DNA of 64,000 bases from an uncultured Rhodoblastus sp. (GCF_903903185.1 NZ_CAIUXT010000074.1:1-64000), one strand, 5' to 3'. Shown: positions 1 to 9,626, numbered from the stretch's first letter. The notes: a model not told the origin generated them from the sequence alone. Program-made: numbers and translations.

Positions 1-122
1 AGCTCGCGGGTCGGATCGTAGGACACGTTGAGCAGGCGGGTTTCGGCCGCAGGCGCCGCCGAAGCCAAGGCCAGCGCGACAAGGATGGTCGCCGCGCGAA
101 ACACCGGGATCGTGAATTTCAT
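1..122 (-). CDS. Sulfate ABC transporter substrate-binding protein, N-terminal fragment (runs off window start)
   Basis: Reverse complement reads MKFTIPVFRAATILVALALASAAPAAETRLLNVSYDPTREL: signal peptide followed by the LLNVSYDPTREL motif typical of Sbp/CysP. Too short for the ORF track. Confidence 0.85.
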   Translation of the reverse strand, partial: MKFTIPVFRAATILVALALASAAPAAETRLLNVSYDPTRE

Positions 123-509
123 CTTCGCTTATTCTTTCGGCGCGACCCTGGCGGGGGCGGCGCTTCGCCCTGCTCAGGGAATTGATTTTCTCTCGAAATT
201 TCTAGCTTTGCCTATCGAATGGGTCAACTCGCGACCAGCCCCGGCGCGGGCTTGCGGAACAACGATCAGGCCGACGTCGGAGCCGGCGCCTGCCGGCGAT
301 CTGGCCCGGCCAGCGGCCGGGCGCGACGAAAAAACCAATACAGCACCCAAAAACCTTGAGGCTCCGAAAAGCGGATTGCAGCCTTTCGCAAACGATCGTG
401 ACCGCCCGCCCGGCGTGGAGGCGGAGTGTGGCGCGGTTAAGGTTGGGTGGAGCCTATCTGTTGCCGCCTCTTTCGTCTGCGCCGTGCCCCGCATCGGCCT
501 CAGGCACAA

Positions 510-678
510 GCAATTCACCGACGCCACCGCAGGCACGATCCGGCTAAAGTTGTTCAAGATCGGCGCGCTGGCGAAAGTGAGCGCGCGGCGGATCAAATTC
601 GCGCTTCCCGCCGCATGCCCCGACGCCAACGAATGGCGCCTGGCCGCCGGCAACATCGCCCGCGCTGCTCCTGTTTGA
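510..678 (+). pseudogene. C-terminal remnant of an IS1380-family-like transposase
   Basis: The end of ORF 28..678 reads FTDATAGTIRLKLFKIGALAKVSARRIKFALPAACPDANEWRLAAGNIARAA, which resembles the C-terminus of IS1380-type transposases (TIRLKLLKIGA..VSVRRI..A..SACP). Upstream residues show no transposase similarity, so it is truncated. Confidence 0.55.
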
Positions 679-912
679 CGCATCGTCGCGAAGCGCGCAA
701 GCGCGGCAACCCGACCCAAACCCCACCGGAGACACCGAAGCCCCCTCCCAGACAATCGATCCGAATTCCCGGGCGAAAAAGGCGCAACGGACGCCCGCGC
801 CTTTACGATTACGGCCCGCCATGAACGGCCAAAGCTGCGGCGTTACCTGTCGGAGTTCGAGAAAGGCGTTCTTGGGATATCGACATCAGGCGACCGATCA
901 CGAACAATGAGT

Positions 913-3900
913 TTAGGCCCCTTCCTCGCCTAATTCGCGATAACGTGGCTGAATGCCTTCGTCCCGAACCGGCGCTCCCCCCTGCGCCTCGGCGCTCCAG
1001 TCCGACGTCGCGCCAGCGCAGAGCGCGGCGTCCCATGCCAGGAAGGCGCGCGCCACGCGAACGACCATTCCGCGCGCTTCGGTCGGCGCGTCGACTTGGC
1101 TCAGCAATCGGAACATCCTTGGCAGGCGTCGCGCGCGGTCGGCGAACGGAACGAGAATTGTCCATGCTCCGAACAGGTCGCGCTCCATGCGCGCTTCGAA
1201 CTCCTCGCCAAACTCGCGCGTTCTGAACGCCATGCCGAGCAGGGTCTCGCGCGCGATCGCAACCAGTTCGGTCCGGCTCGACGGCTCGGCTTCCAGCCAT
1301 CGCTTGATCGCCGCTCTCAGCGGCCGATGGAACTCCGTCGTCTCTCCGCGCAACAACAGGATTGTTTCAGCGGGATCCGCCCTGGGGCCGATTTCGACGC
1401 GTTCGTCCCGCAGTTCGCTCAGCCGCTTGTTGAAGCTGGCAAGATCTTCGACCCGCTCGAACGGCAGCAAGAGAAGCCGCTGGTTGAAGCCGCCCTCCGC
1501 TTCCAGGAGCTTGTTGAAACGCGCCGGCCAATCAGGCTGCGCCACGAACAGCGCCTCGACATTGGGACGGAAAGTTCCCTTGAAGCCAAACAACAAGCGA
1601 TGCGTCAGATAGGCGCGCACCTGCGTTTCAATGACCCCGCGCGCCTCCAGCCATGCCGGCGGCGTGATCGGGCCGCGCTCGGGCGAGAAGGCTTCCGCAA
1701 CCGCCAGGATCGAAGGCAGGAGCAGCAAAGGGCCATTTACATTGATCCCGGCGACGGCCTCCTGCAACAGGCGCCGGTGCGGCTCGGACAGGGGTCCGGG
1801 TCTGGCGAGCAGCGCAAGCCGCGTCAGCCAGTAGAGGCGCCCGTGGATGATCTGGCGCGCCGCGCGATCCCCCTCGGCGAATTCGATCGCGAGCGCGTCG
1901 ATCGCCGCCGCGATGTCGACGTCTTCAGCATCCCATTGCGCGTCATCGGCGAGCGCCTGAATGACAAAGGTCGGCGGCAACCCGTCCGGCCGCGTCGGCC
2001 GGCGCCGGTAGAGCGCCAACGCCTCCGCCGCGCGCGCGCGCCTGACGAGCCGGCCGCCTTCTCCTTCGGTCTTGCCGTCGCCTTCGAGCCGGAGGCGCCA
2101 CTGCGCGTCGCTCTCGAAACCCTCGACGCCCTCCGGGCTCGCTTCCGTATTGAAGAGACGCGCGCGCGCCGCTTCGGACAGGTCTTCCAGCGCCGCGCCC
2201 AGCGTCGAGGCGGAAAGCGTCCTCCCGTCGCCACGCGGCAGCTTTTCCCCGATCATTTCCGCGTAATAGGAGGCGAGCGTTCGGTCGGCGTCATTCGACT
2301 TGCCGTTGTGATAAGCGAGTCCGGCGCGGCGAACCTTTTCGATGAGCGCGGCCTGTTCCGGGTTCGCCCGCATCATCGACAGGATCAGCCGGCGCACTTC
2401 GGGATGGAAGGAGATCTGGTCGGTCGACAGGTCGATTCTGGTCAGCCAGCCCGCCGCCGCGAGGCCCGAATAGACAGCTTCGGCGGAAACGGGACCGGGC
2501 GCGTCGTCGACCACGGGCGCCACCACCGCGTCGAGGATGTCCCTCGTGACGAAGGGCGGGACGCAGGCCGCGAGCACATAGGGCCGCGCGGCGACCGAGG
2601 AGAGATGCCGCACGACGCGTTCGGTCAGGTACCGCGCGGCGACGGCGCCATCGACTTTTCCGCGCGAAATCGCATCGACGAAACCGGGGCGCTCGGCGTC
2701 ATTCTCCCAGACCCCGGCGGCGATACGCAGCACGAGAGGCGATCGGGGCAGAACCTGCGCGGTCATCGCGGCGATCTTCGGATCGTCGACGCCCAGGGCC
2801 TGCAGCATGGCGACCGCATTCCTTTCGTCGAGGTCCGCCAGTTCGATCGGCGGCGAGACGCTCCAAAAATCAGACAGGGACGTCGCCAGCGTCTGAGGGC
2901 CAAGCGCGGCGGCGGGCGTGCGTCCGGCGAGAATGACGCGCAAATCCGCGACGCCCATCGACCCGCCGATGGTTTCGAACCAATCGCGGAGCACGGAGAC
3001 ATCCTCGGAACCGCGCGCGAAGATCAACTCCGCCGTGTCGATCAGCAGCACGAGCGGCCGCCCGGATGCGCAGACGCGACGCAACGCGTCGAATACCACC
3101 GATTGCAGGACGCTTTGCGTTTCCGTCGCGACGCTTTCGAGGCTCTCGAAGGAAGGCGCGGCCTCGAGCGTCAAGGATCGCCGGGCCGCGAGCTTCGCCG
3201 CCTGCCCGCGATGCGCGCCGATGCGCTCGCCAAGACTGACGATGGCGTCCTGCGCGGCGCCAGCGAGTTGGCGGGACCTTTCGCGCAACGTCTTCGCCTC
3301 TTCCGGCGACACGACGAGGCTCATCTGGCGGAACAGCGTGGTTACCAGCGCGACCGGATCGGCGGGATCGAATCCCGGCTGATCGCAGTCGATATGAACG
3401 AGCAGCGGCGGCGCCGGCAGACCTTGGAAGCGCCTCTCCAGGTGAGCGAAAAGCGTCGATTTTCCGGCGCCGCCGACGCCCCAAACATAGATGTAACGCC
3501 TGACGGGGAGACTATTCCCCGCCTCCAGAACCGCCGCCGGCGCCGTGGCGAATTCGACGAGTTGATCGAGTTCGCCTTCGCGCCCGAAAAAGGGCGCGGC
3601 CGTGATGCGGGCGATGTCGGCGTCCCGGCGGCGTCGGGCGAGCAGCGCGGCGACGCGTTCGCGCAAAAGTTGCGGATCGCCGTAGCCCTCGAAGTCGGGC
3701 GCCCAGGCCAGCGACGCCAGCAGCGCCGACAGACCGTCTTCGTCCAGGCGATCGATGGCGTCGGCCGATGGATCGCGGCGCGCTTTGAGCGCCTTGCGCA
3801 GGGGGTCGTCGTCATTGCCCGGCGAAGGTTCCAGCGCCGCTTCGAGTTCCGCCGGCGACGCCGCTTGAAGCGTCCGTCGCCGCACCGCGTCGCGGAGCCG

Positions 3901-4131
3901 CCATTTTCCGGGATGGACGATATTGGTTTCAACGTCGGGGGCGAGCGCCTCCAGCGTCTCCTCGCTCACCTGTGGCGCGAGGCTGTGCGGATCGGTCCAG
4001 CCGCGGACGGCCATGGCAAGGCGCAAATGCTCGGCCGTCGCCGCAGCCGGCGACGTTTCCGCCAAAGAGCCCGCGCTCGCCTCGAACCGCCCGTCGGCGA
4101 TGCTTTTCAAAATGTTGAGGTAGGCGATCAT
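913..4131 (-). CDS. Large STAND-like P-loop NTPase (1072 aa), third gene of protease/NTPase operon
   Basis: Walker A YVWGVGGAGKSTLFAHLE, Walker B-like RPLVLLIDTAELIF, long helical C-terminal region. Start overlaps the preceding gene's stop (ATGA at 4128-4131). Confidence 0.85.
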   Translation of the reverse strand: MIAYLNILKSIADGRFEASAGSLAETSPAAATAEHLRLAMAVRGWTDPHSLAPQVSEETLEALAPDVETNIVHPGKWRLRDAVRRRTLQAASPAELEAALEPSPGNDDDPLRKALKARRDPSADAIDRLDEDGLSALLASLAWAPDFEGYGDPQLLRERVAALLARRRRDADIARITAAPFFGREGELDQLVEFATAPAAVLEAGNSLPVRRYIYVWGVGGAGKSTLFAHLERRFQGLPAPPLLVHIDCDQPGFDPADPVALVTTLFRQMSLVVSPEEAKTLRERSRQLAGAAQDAIVSLGERIGAHRGQAAKLAARRSLTLEAAPSFESLESVATETQSVLQSVVFDALRRVCASGRPLVLLIDTAELIFARGSEDVSVLRDWFETIGGSMGVADLRVILAGRTPAAALGPQTLATSLSDFWSVSPPIELADLDERNAVAMLQALGVDDPKIAAMTAQVLPRSPLVLRIAAGVWENDAERPGFVDAISRGKVDGAVAARYLTERVVRHLSSVAARPYVLAACVPPFVTRDILDAVVAPVVDDAPGPVSAEAVYSGLAAAGWLTRIDLSTDQISFHPEVRRLILSMMRANPEQAALIEKVRRAGLAYHNGKSNDADRTLASYYAEMIGEKLPRGDGRTLSASTLGAALEDLSEAARARLFNTEASPEGVEGFESDAQWRLRLEGDGKTEGEGGRLVRRARAAEALALYRRRPTRPDGLPPTFVIQALADDAQWDAEDVDIAAAIDALAIEFAEGDRAARQIIHGRLYWLTRLALLARPGPLSEPHRRLLQEAVAGINVNGPLLLLPSILAVAEAFSPERGPITPPAWLEARGVIETQVRAYLTHRLLFGFKGTFRPNVEALFVAQPDWPARFNKLLEAEGGFNQRLLLLPFERVEDLASFNKRLSELRDERVEIGPRADPAETILLLRGETTEFHRPLRAAIKRWLEAEPSSRTELVAIARETLLGMAFRTREFGEEFEARMERDLFGAWTILVPFADRARRLPRMFRLLSQVDAPTEARGMVVRVARAFLAWDAALCAGATSDWSAEAQGGAPVRDEGIQPRYRELGEEGA

Positions 4132-6164
4132 CCCACCGCCTCCGCTAGGTCGGGGACCAGCATCCCGATGACAAGGAGCGCGGCTTCAGCCGTCGCAATG
4201 TTTGGCGCGGCGGCATGCAGCATCGCAGGGCTGTCGAACGCCTGCTCGGCCGCCGCGACCTCCTCGGCGCTGAACGCGGCGCCGTCGAGCCGACCGTTCG
4301 TCCGCAGAAAATCGGCGACATCGCGCCCCGTCAGATGACCAAGCGTCGTCAGGTCGATGATCCCGCCCCTGGTGTCGGGATCGGCCTCCAGAGCATCTTC
4401 GAGCCTGACCCGGCTGTCGCGCGACAAACCGCAAATGAGCAGGCGCGACCAGGGTGCTTTCGCCAGCGCCAGCGTCAAATGCAGCCAGCCCTCGTCATCA
4501 TGGACGAAGGCGTCGGCGTTCTCGCCTGCGTCAATGGCTACGAAGAGCGGATGCGCCTGACGATCGTGCGCGCGGTCCCGCTGGCCCCAGCGCGCGAGCG
4601 CGGCGACGATATCCTCGACCGTATCGTAGCGAATCTGGCCGTCGCGCGTGCGCGTTGCGTCTTCGGCCCGCAACTGCGCTGCAAGCGCCCTGGCCATGTC
4701 AAGCAGGCTCTTGTCCGGCGACATGCCCTCCAGTCTGAGGAGATCGCGCTCGGGGCTCGCGAGCGCGGCCTCGAGCAGATTGATGGAGAAGCTCTTGCCG
4801 CAGCCCGGCGGACCTTCGACGGACATGATCCTTTCCGCCAGAGATCCATCCGACGCGGTCGCCGTTTCGAACCATTTGTTGAGATTGCGCCGCGCGATGT
4901 CTTTCGCGCCCAGAATCGGGTGGCGTGTGAACGGAACGGTCGCCGCATCGGGGGGGGCGCCGACAATTTTCTCAAAGGCGCGGCTCCAGGCCGACCCGAG
5001 GGCCTCGCCGCAAAGCTGCTGGCCTCGCCGTCCCAGGCGCTGCACCAGCGACGCCTTCTGAAGGAGAAGCCGCGGCGCCGCCTTCGCCGCCGCCAGGGCG
5101 GCCTGCGCCGCGATGACGTTCTTGATCGCGCACAGAAGAATGGCGCGATTGGCCTGCCCGCCGGGGGCGCCCGCCCAGGGGATGGAGCCTTCATGCAGGC
5201 CGATGGGAAGAGCGCCCTCGCCGGAGCAGCAACTCCCGCTCATGCCCGGTACGGCGTTCATGGAATGGATGACGCGAGACCCCCCCGGGATGACCTGCAT
5301 CAGCGAGTCCGCGTCCATCGCCGGATCGCTGCCGCCGCGATAACCGATCACGAAAGAGAGCGGACCCTTGCTCGGGTTCTGGACGCCGTCGATGGGCACG
5401 GGCTTTGCGCCATAAATGGTCCGATCGAGTTTCAGCAATGCGAAGTCGAGATGCTTCTGCGGCTCGTCTTGCGCGTCATAGGTCGAAATCAGATGGTCCT
5501 GATTGCTGAAATAGGGTGGCGAGGAGGCGAGGAGGTTCTTGACCGACGCAATCTGTTCGCCGCCCTCCGTTTCTGGAAAAACCAGCTGAAGGTCGCCCGC
5601 CAGTCTTGGACCATATTCGACGCGCGCGTCGGTCTCGCGCTTCTCCAGCGCGACATGGGCGCAGGTGAGCGCCTCGTCCTTTCCGACGAGGAAGGCCGTC
5701 CCGAGATCACCGCCCGCCGCGCGCCGGACGCGCGCTGTCGCCTTGAAGATCTCGGAGAGCTTGCCCAGGATGCGCGGATTCGCGAGGCCCCTTGCCGAGT
5801 TGAGCACCGTATGCGGCGTTCCGCCGCCGCCGATGCGCTCGACGATCGCGTCGGCTTCGGACTTGTCGCGTTGATAATCATCGACCTCGGCATTGGCGAC
5901 CGCGACGCACAATTCTCCAAGCAGACTCGATTTCCGCGCGGCGACGCAGAGCGCCAGCATCGAGGCGAAAGGCTCGCCGCGCGGATCGGAGGGATGGTCG
6001 AGCAAGGCCACTTCGACTGCGGGCATCCCTGCGAAACGCCTTTGCAGCATCCTGTAAATCGCCCGAAAGATCGACAGATCGAGCCGCGTCCACTCGGCGA
6101 GAATCCTTGCGTCGTCCCGCATCGCCGCCGCCATTCCGGCATCGATCGTCGAAGCGTCATTCAT
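4128..6164 (-). CDS. Trypsin-like serine protease fused to P-loop NTPase (678 aa), second gene of operon
   Basis: Protease: GTAFLVGKDEALTCAHV (His), HLDFALLKLD (Asp), PGMSGSCCSGEGALPIGLHEG (Ser). NTPase: VEGPPGCGKSFSINLLEA (Walker A), HPLFVAIDAGENAD (Walker B-like). Small helical N-terminal domain. ATGA overlaps at both ends. Confidence 0.85.
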   Translation of the reverse strand: MNDASTIDAGMAAAMRDDARILAEWTRLDLSIFRAIYRMLQRRFAGMPAVEVALLDHPSDPRGEPFASMLALCVAARKSSLLGELCVAVANAEVDDYQRDKSEADAIVERIGGGGTPHTVLNSARGLANPRILGKLSEIFKATARVRRAAGGDLGTAFLVGKDEALTCAHVALEKRETDARVEYGPRLAGDLQLVFPETEGGEQIASVKNLLASSPPYFSNQDHLISTYDAQDEPQKHLDFALLKLDRTIYGAKPVPIDGVQNPSKGPLSFVIGYRGGSDPAMDADSLMQVIPGGSRVIHSMNAVPGMSGSCCSGEGALPIGLHEGSIPWAGAPGGQANRAILLCAIKNVIAAQAALAAAKAAPRLLLQKASLVQRLGRRGQQLCGEALGSAWSRAFEKIVGAPPDAATVPFTRHPILGAKDIARRNLNKWFETATASDGSLAERIMSVEGPPGCGKSFSINLLEAALASPERDLLRLEGMSPDKSLLDMARALAAQLRAEDATRTRDGQIRYDTVEDIVAALARWGQRDRAHDRQAHPLFVAIDAGENADAFVHDDEGWLHLTLALAKAPWSRLLICGLSRDSRVRLEDALEADPDTRGGIIDLTTLGHLTGRDVADFLRTNGRLDGAAFSAEEVAAAEQAFDSPAMLHAAAPNIATAEAALLVIGMLVPDLAEAVG

Positions 6165-9037
6165 GAGAACAGGCCACCGAATCCCGGCAGGGCGTCTTTC
6201 AGCGCCGGAAACGAAAGCGCGAAATTGCTGTCGCTGTCATAACCCGTGAAATGCAGCCCGAATCCTGGCGTATCCGCGTCCTTGAACGCGAAGAGCAACG
6301 ATCCGGAAGCGCCCTTCAGCGTCGTGGCGTCGTGGCCGATCGTGTTCTTGAGCGTATCCCGGACGTCCGAGCCGAGCGCCCGGGAGTAGGCGCCCGGCGC
6401 CAGCCGCTTCACGCCGAAGCTCCCGCCAAACAGCTGGGACGCAACGAAGCCCCAGTCGATCTTGTCCGAAACGCCTTCGCTGCGCGCCGGCGGACCAGGG
6501 AAGCCGATTGTCGCCAGCGTGGGTTTTTCACCGGTTACATATTCCGCCGCTGCCGACAGTTTGGCGCGCGTGTAGGGCGCGGCGGGCCCCCCGGTGGGCA
6601 AAGGCTTCCCGTCGACCGAGTCGCCGAGCTTCAGCAGCACCGCGTCGATGAAGCCAAACCCTGGCCCGGCGCGCGTCGGGTACACGGCCTCGACAATCTT
6701 GAAGCGACTGAAGTCCGCCCGGCCTGTTTCTCCGAGGAAATCGATTTCGAGTCCGCTCTCGATGGCGGCTCCGCCCGGCTTGTCTACGGCGAGGACGGGG
6801 TAACTCCGGCGCGCCATCGCGAGCACGTGGAAATTGGTCAGCACCCAGGGGCCCTGAGCGTCAACCAGCGTTCCCGTCCCGCAGTAACGATTGGCGTGCC
6901 CGCCGCTCGGCTGAATCCGACCCACCAGCGCGGCCACGGCCTTCAGTCCGTCGCGGCCCCCGACAAGGTCGTTGCGCCATCCGCGGATCAGCGGGTTCGC
7001 TTCGTCGATCCAGTTTTCCTTGATCATGAAGCTCGGCCGCGACCCGTCGGCCTTGATCACGGCCTCCATCGCCGCGACATCGTCGCCGGACAGGACCGCA
7101 GCCGGATCGATGACCTTGCGCAGGCCGGCGGCGCCATGCTCGCGCACAATGTCGAGCGCCCGCTCAAAATCCGCGCGGTCGGCGATTTCGCTCTCCGGCA
7201 TGTCCTTGAATAGCCGCTCGACCGACTTTTCGAATTCGTCCGCGCTCGGCAGATCCTCGCCCGTCGACTCCAGCGCCGCGCGCTCCGCCCGCGCGCCGGA
7301 CGACAACGCCTTGCCCATGCTGAGCGCGCGCTTCACCGCGTCGATGCGCGCAACGAGGGATGTGTCCTGTTCCGCCCTCGGACGCGGGATGGCCGGCGCG
7401 GCGGGAAAAGGCGCGGCGCCGGGTCTGACGATCGGAGGCGCATCGAGCGCCGCGCGGACCGTCGGCGTAAGCGTCGCTTCCAGCTCTTTCGAAAGCGTGA
7501 CGGGCGCCGTCGGGTCGAGACGGCGCGCCAGCAGCGCCGCGGCAAGTTCGCCGCCATGGGCGAGCAGGGCGTCGTCGGCCATCCCCGGATCGGCGCCGAT
7601 CGCTTCCGCGACGAAAACGCGCATCTCCTCGGCCGGCGTACGCGGCGTCGCCGCGACGGGCGCCTCGACGCCGCGGCCAAGATCGAAAGGCGCCTCGATC
7701 AGAGCCAGTGCGTCGATCACGCCGCCGCCCATATTGACGCCGTCCCAACCCGCCGGTCGTCTGGCGCTGGCGCGCGCTATGCGGCGAAACATGGTCTGAA
7801 GCGTCTCGCCCCGGGCCTCGGCCTCATCGATCAGCCTTTCGCGGCCATGATGCGCGATCCAGCAGGCCGCCGCGCCTGCGGCGAGCGCGACGGCGAAACT
7901 CGTGCCCTGGCCCTGGCCGACGCCGTCCTTCTCAATCGTCGCGCGATAGACGTTCTGCGCCGGCGCGGCGAATTCGACCTCGGGTCCCGACGAGGAGCCA
8001 GGCCATTTCTGGTCCTGCGCATTGACGCCGGCGACCGCGATGCACGCTTCGAGGCGCGCCGGGAATACGACGAGGCCGACGCAATTGCCAGCCGCCGCCA
8101 TGACGATCACATGACGCTTGACCGCGCGTTCGATCGCCTCTCTCAGGGGCGAAAACGGCAAAGGCGGACCGCCAAGCGACATGGTGATCACCTGCGCGCC
8201 GTTCTCAACCGCCTTGTCGATCGCCGCCGCGATGGGAATTTCCTCGTGCAGCCAGACGCTGCGAATGGCGCGGATCGGCAGGTGACGCGCTTTCGGCGCG
8301 CTGCCGATAAACGGGTCGCCCGGGCCGGTTCCGCGGCTGACGACGACGCTCGCCGTTCCGGTCCCATGTCCGGGATTGAGCGCGAAACCGGATTGCAGAG
8401 GATCGGTGGCGTCGTTCGCCGGGCCGTCGCCCAAAGTGTTGAAAGCGGCGACGACATCGACGCCCGCGAGTTCCGGATGTTTGGTTATCCCCGTGTCCGG
8501 TTGCGCGATGATGATTCCTTCGCCGCGCGCCGGCCGCCCGAGCGCCTCGGAACGCGCCCAGGCGGCGAAAAGATTCATGCCTTCGAGCGCCCAGCGCGGC
8601 GGAAGCGCCGGCTCCGCCGGACTCCAGCACCCCAGCGGAAAATTGTCGAGGCCTTCGAGATTTTCCTGGCCCGGCTCGCGCGGCGTCTGATCCGGCGCGG
8701 CGACGCGCGGCAGATCGGGTTCGACGAAACGCGCTCCCGTCGCCTTGGCCAAAGCGCGGCCCAGTTCATGCGCCTGGTCGGGTCGCTGATAGGCGCGCGC
8801 AAGCGAGAAGGCGCGCCCGGAGAATTCCAGCACGCCGATTCCTTGCGGGAGCGCTGTCAGTGCGAAGGGCTCGTTGGGCAAGCGCCGCCTCAGCGCCTCG
8901 CGCGCGGCTTCGAGGCCGCCTTCGTTGGAAACGACGAGAAAGCGCGCGGGCGGCGTCCTGGATTGCGCCCCGTCCGCGCGCGGATCCAGTGTGCTGTCTA
9001 TCAGGCCGCCAAGCTCCAGGGAGTCCGAACCCGTCAT
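6161..9037 (-). CDS. Dual protease: subtilisin-like (S8) domain plus C-terminal trypsin-like domain, first gene of operon
   Basis: S8: IIIAQPDTGITKHPEL (Asp), NPGHGTGTASVVVS (His), AAAGN (oxyanion Asn), GQGTSFAVALAAG (Ser). Trypsin-like: GTGTLVDAQGPWVLTNFHVL (His), FIDAVLLKL (Asp), LKGASGSLLF (Ser). No signal peptide. ATG at 9037 is preceded by GAGGAG; the ORF track begins at an upstream TTG (9052). Confidence 0.87.
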   Translation of the reverse strand: MTGSDSLELGGLIDSTLDPRADGAQSRTPPARFLVVSNEGGLEAAREALRRRLPNEPFALTALPQGIGVLEFSGRAFSLARAYQRPDQAHELGRALAKATGARFVEPDLPRVAAPDQTPREPGQENLEGLDNFPLGCWSPAEPALPPRWALEGMNLFAAWARSEALGRPARGEGIIIAQPDTGITKHPELAGVDVVAAFNTLGDGPANDATDPLQSGFALNPGHGTGTASVVVSRGTGPGDPFIGSAPKARHLPIRAIRSVWLHEEIPIAAAIDKAVENGAQVITMSLGGPPLPFSPLREAIERAVKRHVIVMAAAGNCVGLVVFPARLEACIAVAGVNAQDQKWPGSSSGPEVEFAAPAQNVYRATIEKDGVGQGQGTSFAVALAAGAAACWIAHHGRERLIDEAEARGETLQTMFRRIARASARRPAGWDGVNMGGGVIDALALIEAPFDLGRGVEAPVAATPRTPAEEMRVFVAEAIGADPGMADDALLAHGGELAAALLARRLDPTAPVTLSKELEATLTPTVRAALDAPPIVRPGAAPFPAAPAIPRPRAEQDTSLVARIDAVKRALSMGKALSSGARAERAALESTGEDLPSADEFEKSVERLFKDMPESEIADRADFERALDIVREHGAAGLRKVIDPAAVLSGDDVAAMEAVIKADGSRPSFMIKENWIDEANPLIRGWRNDLVGGRDGLKAVAALVGRIQPSGGHANRYCGTGTLVDAQGPWVLTNFHVLAMARRSYPVLAVDKPGGAAIESGLEIDFLGETGRADFSRFKIVEAVYPTRAGPGFGFIDAVLLKLGDSVDGKPLPTGGPAAPYTRAKLSAAAEYVTGEKPTLATIGFPGPPARSEGVSDKIDWGFVASQLFGGSFGVKRLAPGAYSRALGSDVRDTLKNTIGHDATTLKGASGSLLFAFKDADTPGFGLHFTGYDSDSNFALSFPALKDALPGFGGLFS

Positions 9038-9626
9038 CCAGCCACTCCTCAATAAATCAATAAATTAAGGGCGTCTCAACGAAAGAAAAAGCCGGAGATT
9101 TACTGAATGTCTCCACCCGAACTAGATATAATGATGGCCCAATATGACGCTCCTGACAAGCGGCAAGGCGGATACTGTCGATAGCGAATCAAATTGGCCG
9201 GATTTGGTGGCGCCTCAAATATCCGAGAACGGGCTTATGGAAACTGGATAGATCGATAATTGGCTTTTCTGTTGCGCAGGCGAAGCTAGCGTGATCCTGC
9301 CGGCGCAAGTACGGCCGGCTAACCGGGATGATTCACAGCGTGTGATTTTTGGGGTGGCGGACATAGCTTAAGGCCATGATACCGCGTAGGATTCGGGCGC
9401 CTAAGCCAACCCTTCACGCGTTTCACGCCAGCCACGCCCGCCATGATCGAAAATACGATTCTGCCCTTCTCGTTTCCAGCCGTCGCGCGCAAGAAAGTCA
9501 CAACTGATTTCGACGGCGGTCGGCTCACCTAGGCAATCAATTCAATTTTACTAAAAAGATCTGAATTACCTATGGTCATTCACCACAGGCGTCATCGACA
9601 CGCAACGTTGCGGCTGATTTACAAAA

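Noticed and set aside
174-755. 193-aa minus ORF between the sulfate-binding gene and the NTPase operon
   Set aside because: No recognisable motif and low-complexity composition; the only recognisable signal in this stretch is the + strand transposase remnant.
1096-4338. 1080-aa + strand ORF antisense to the STAND-like NTPase
   Set aside because: High-GC shadow ORF; Arg/Gln/Asp-rich translation with no domain motifs, fully antisense to a gene with clear Walker motifs. The same applies to 4215..6242, 7556..9055, 9792..11942, 13076..15073 and similar long antisense ORFs.
9100-9170. Sigma70-like promoter for the protease operon (TTGTCA ... CATTAT on minus strand)
   Set aside because: Spacing is about 20 bp and the -10 is poor; not supportable by eye, needs 5' RACE.
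9319-9528. 69-aa minus ORF (MSRPPSKSVVTFLRATAGNEKGRIVF...)
   Set aside because: No domain, poor coding character; may be part of a dispersed repeat, but this cannot be shown without a genome-wide search.
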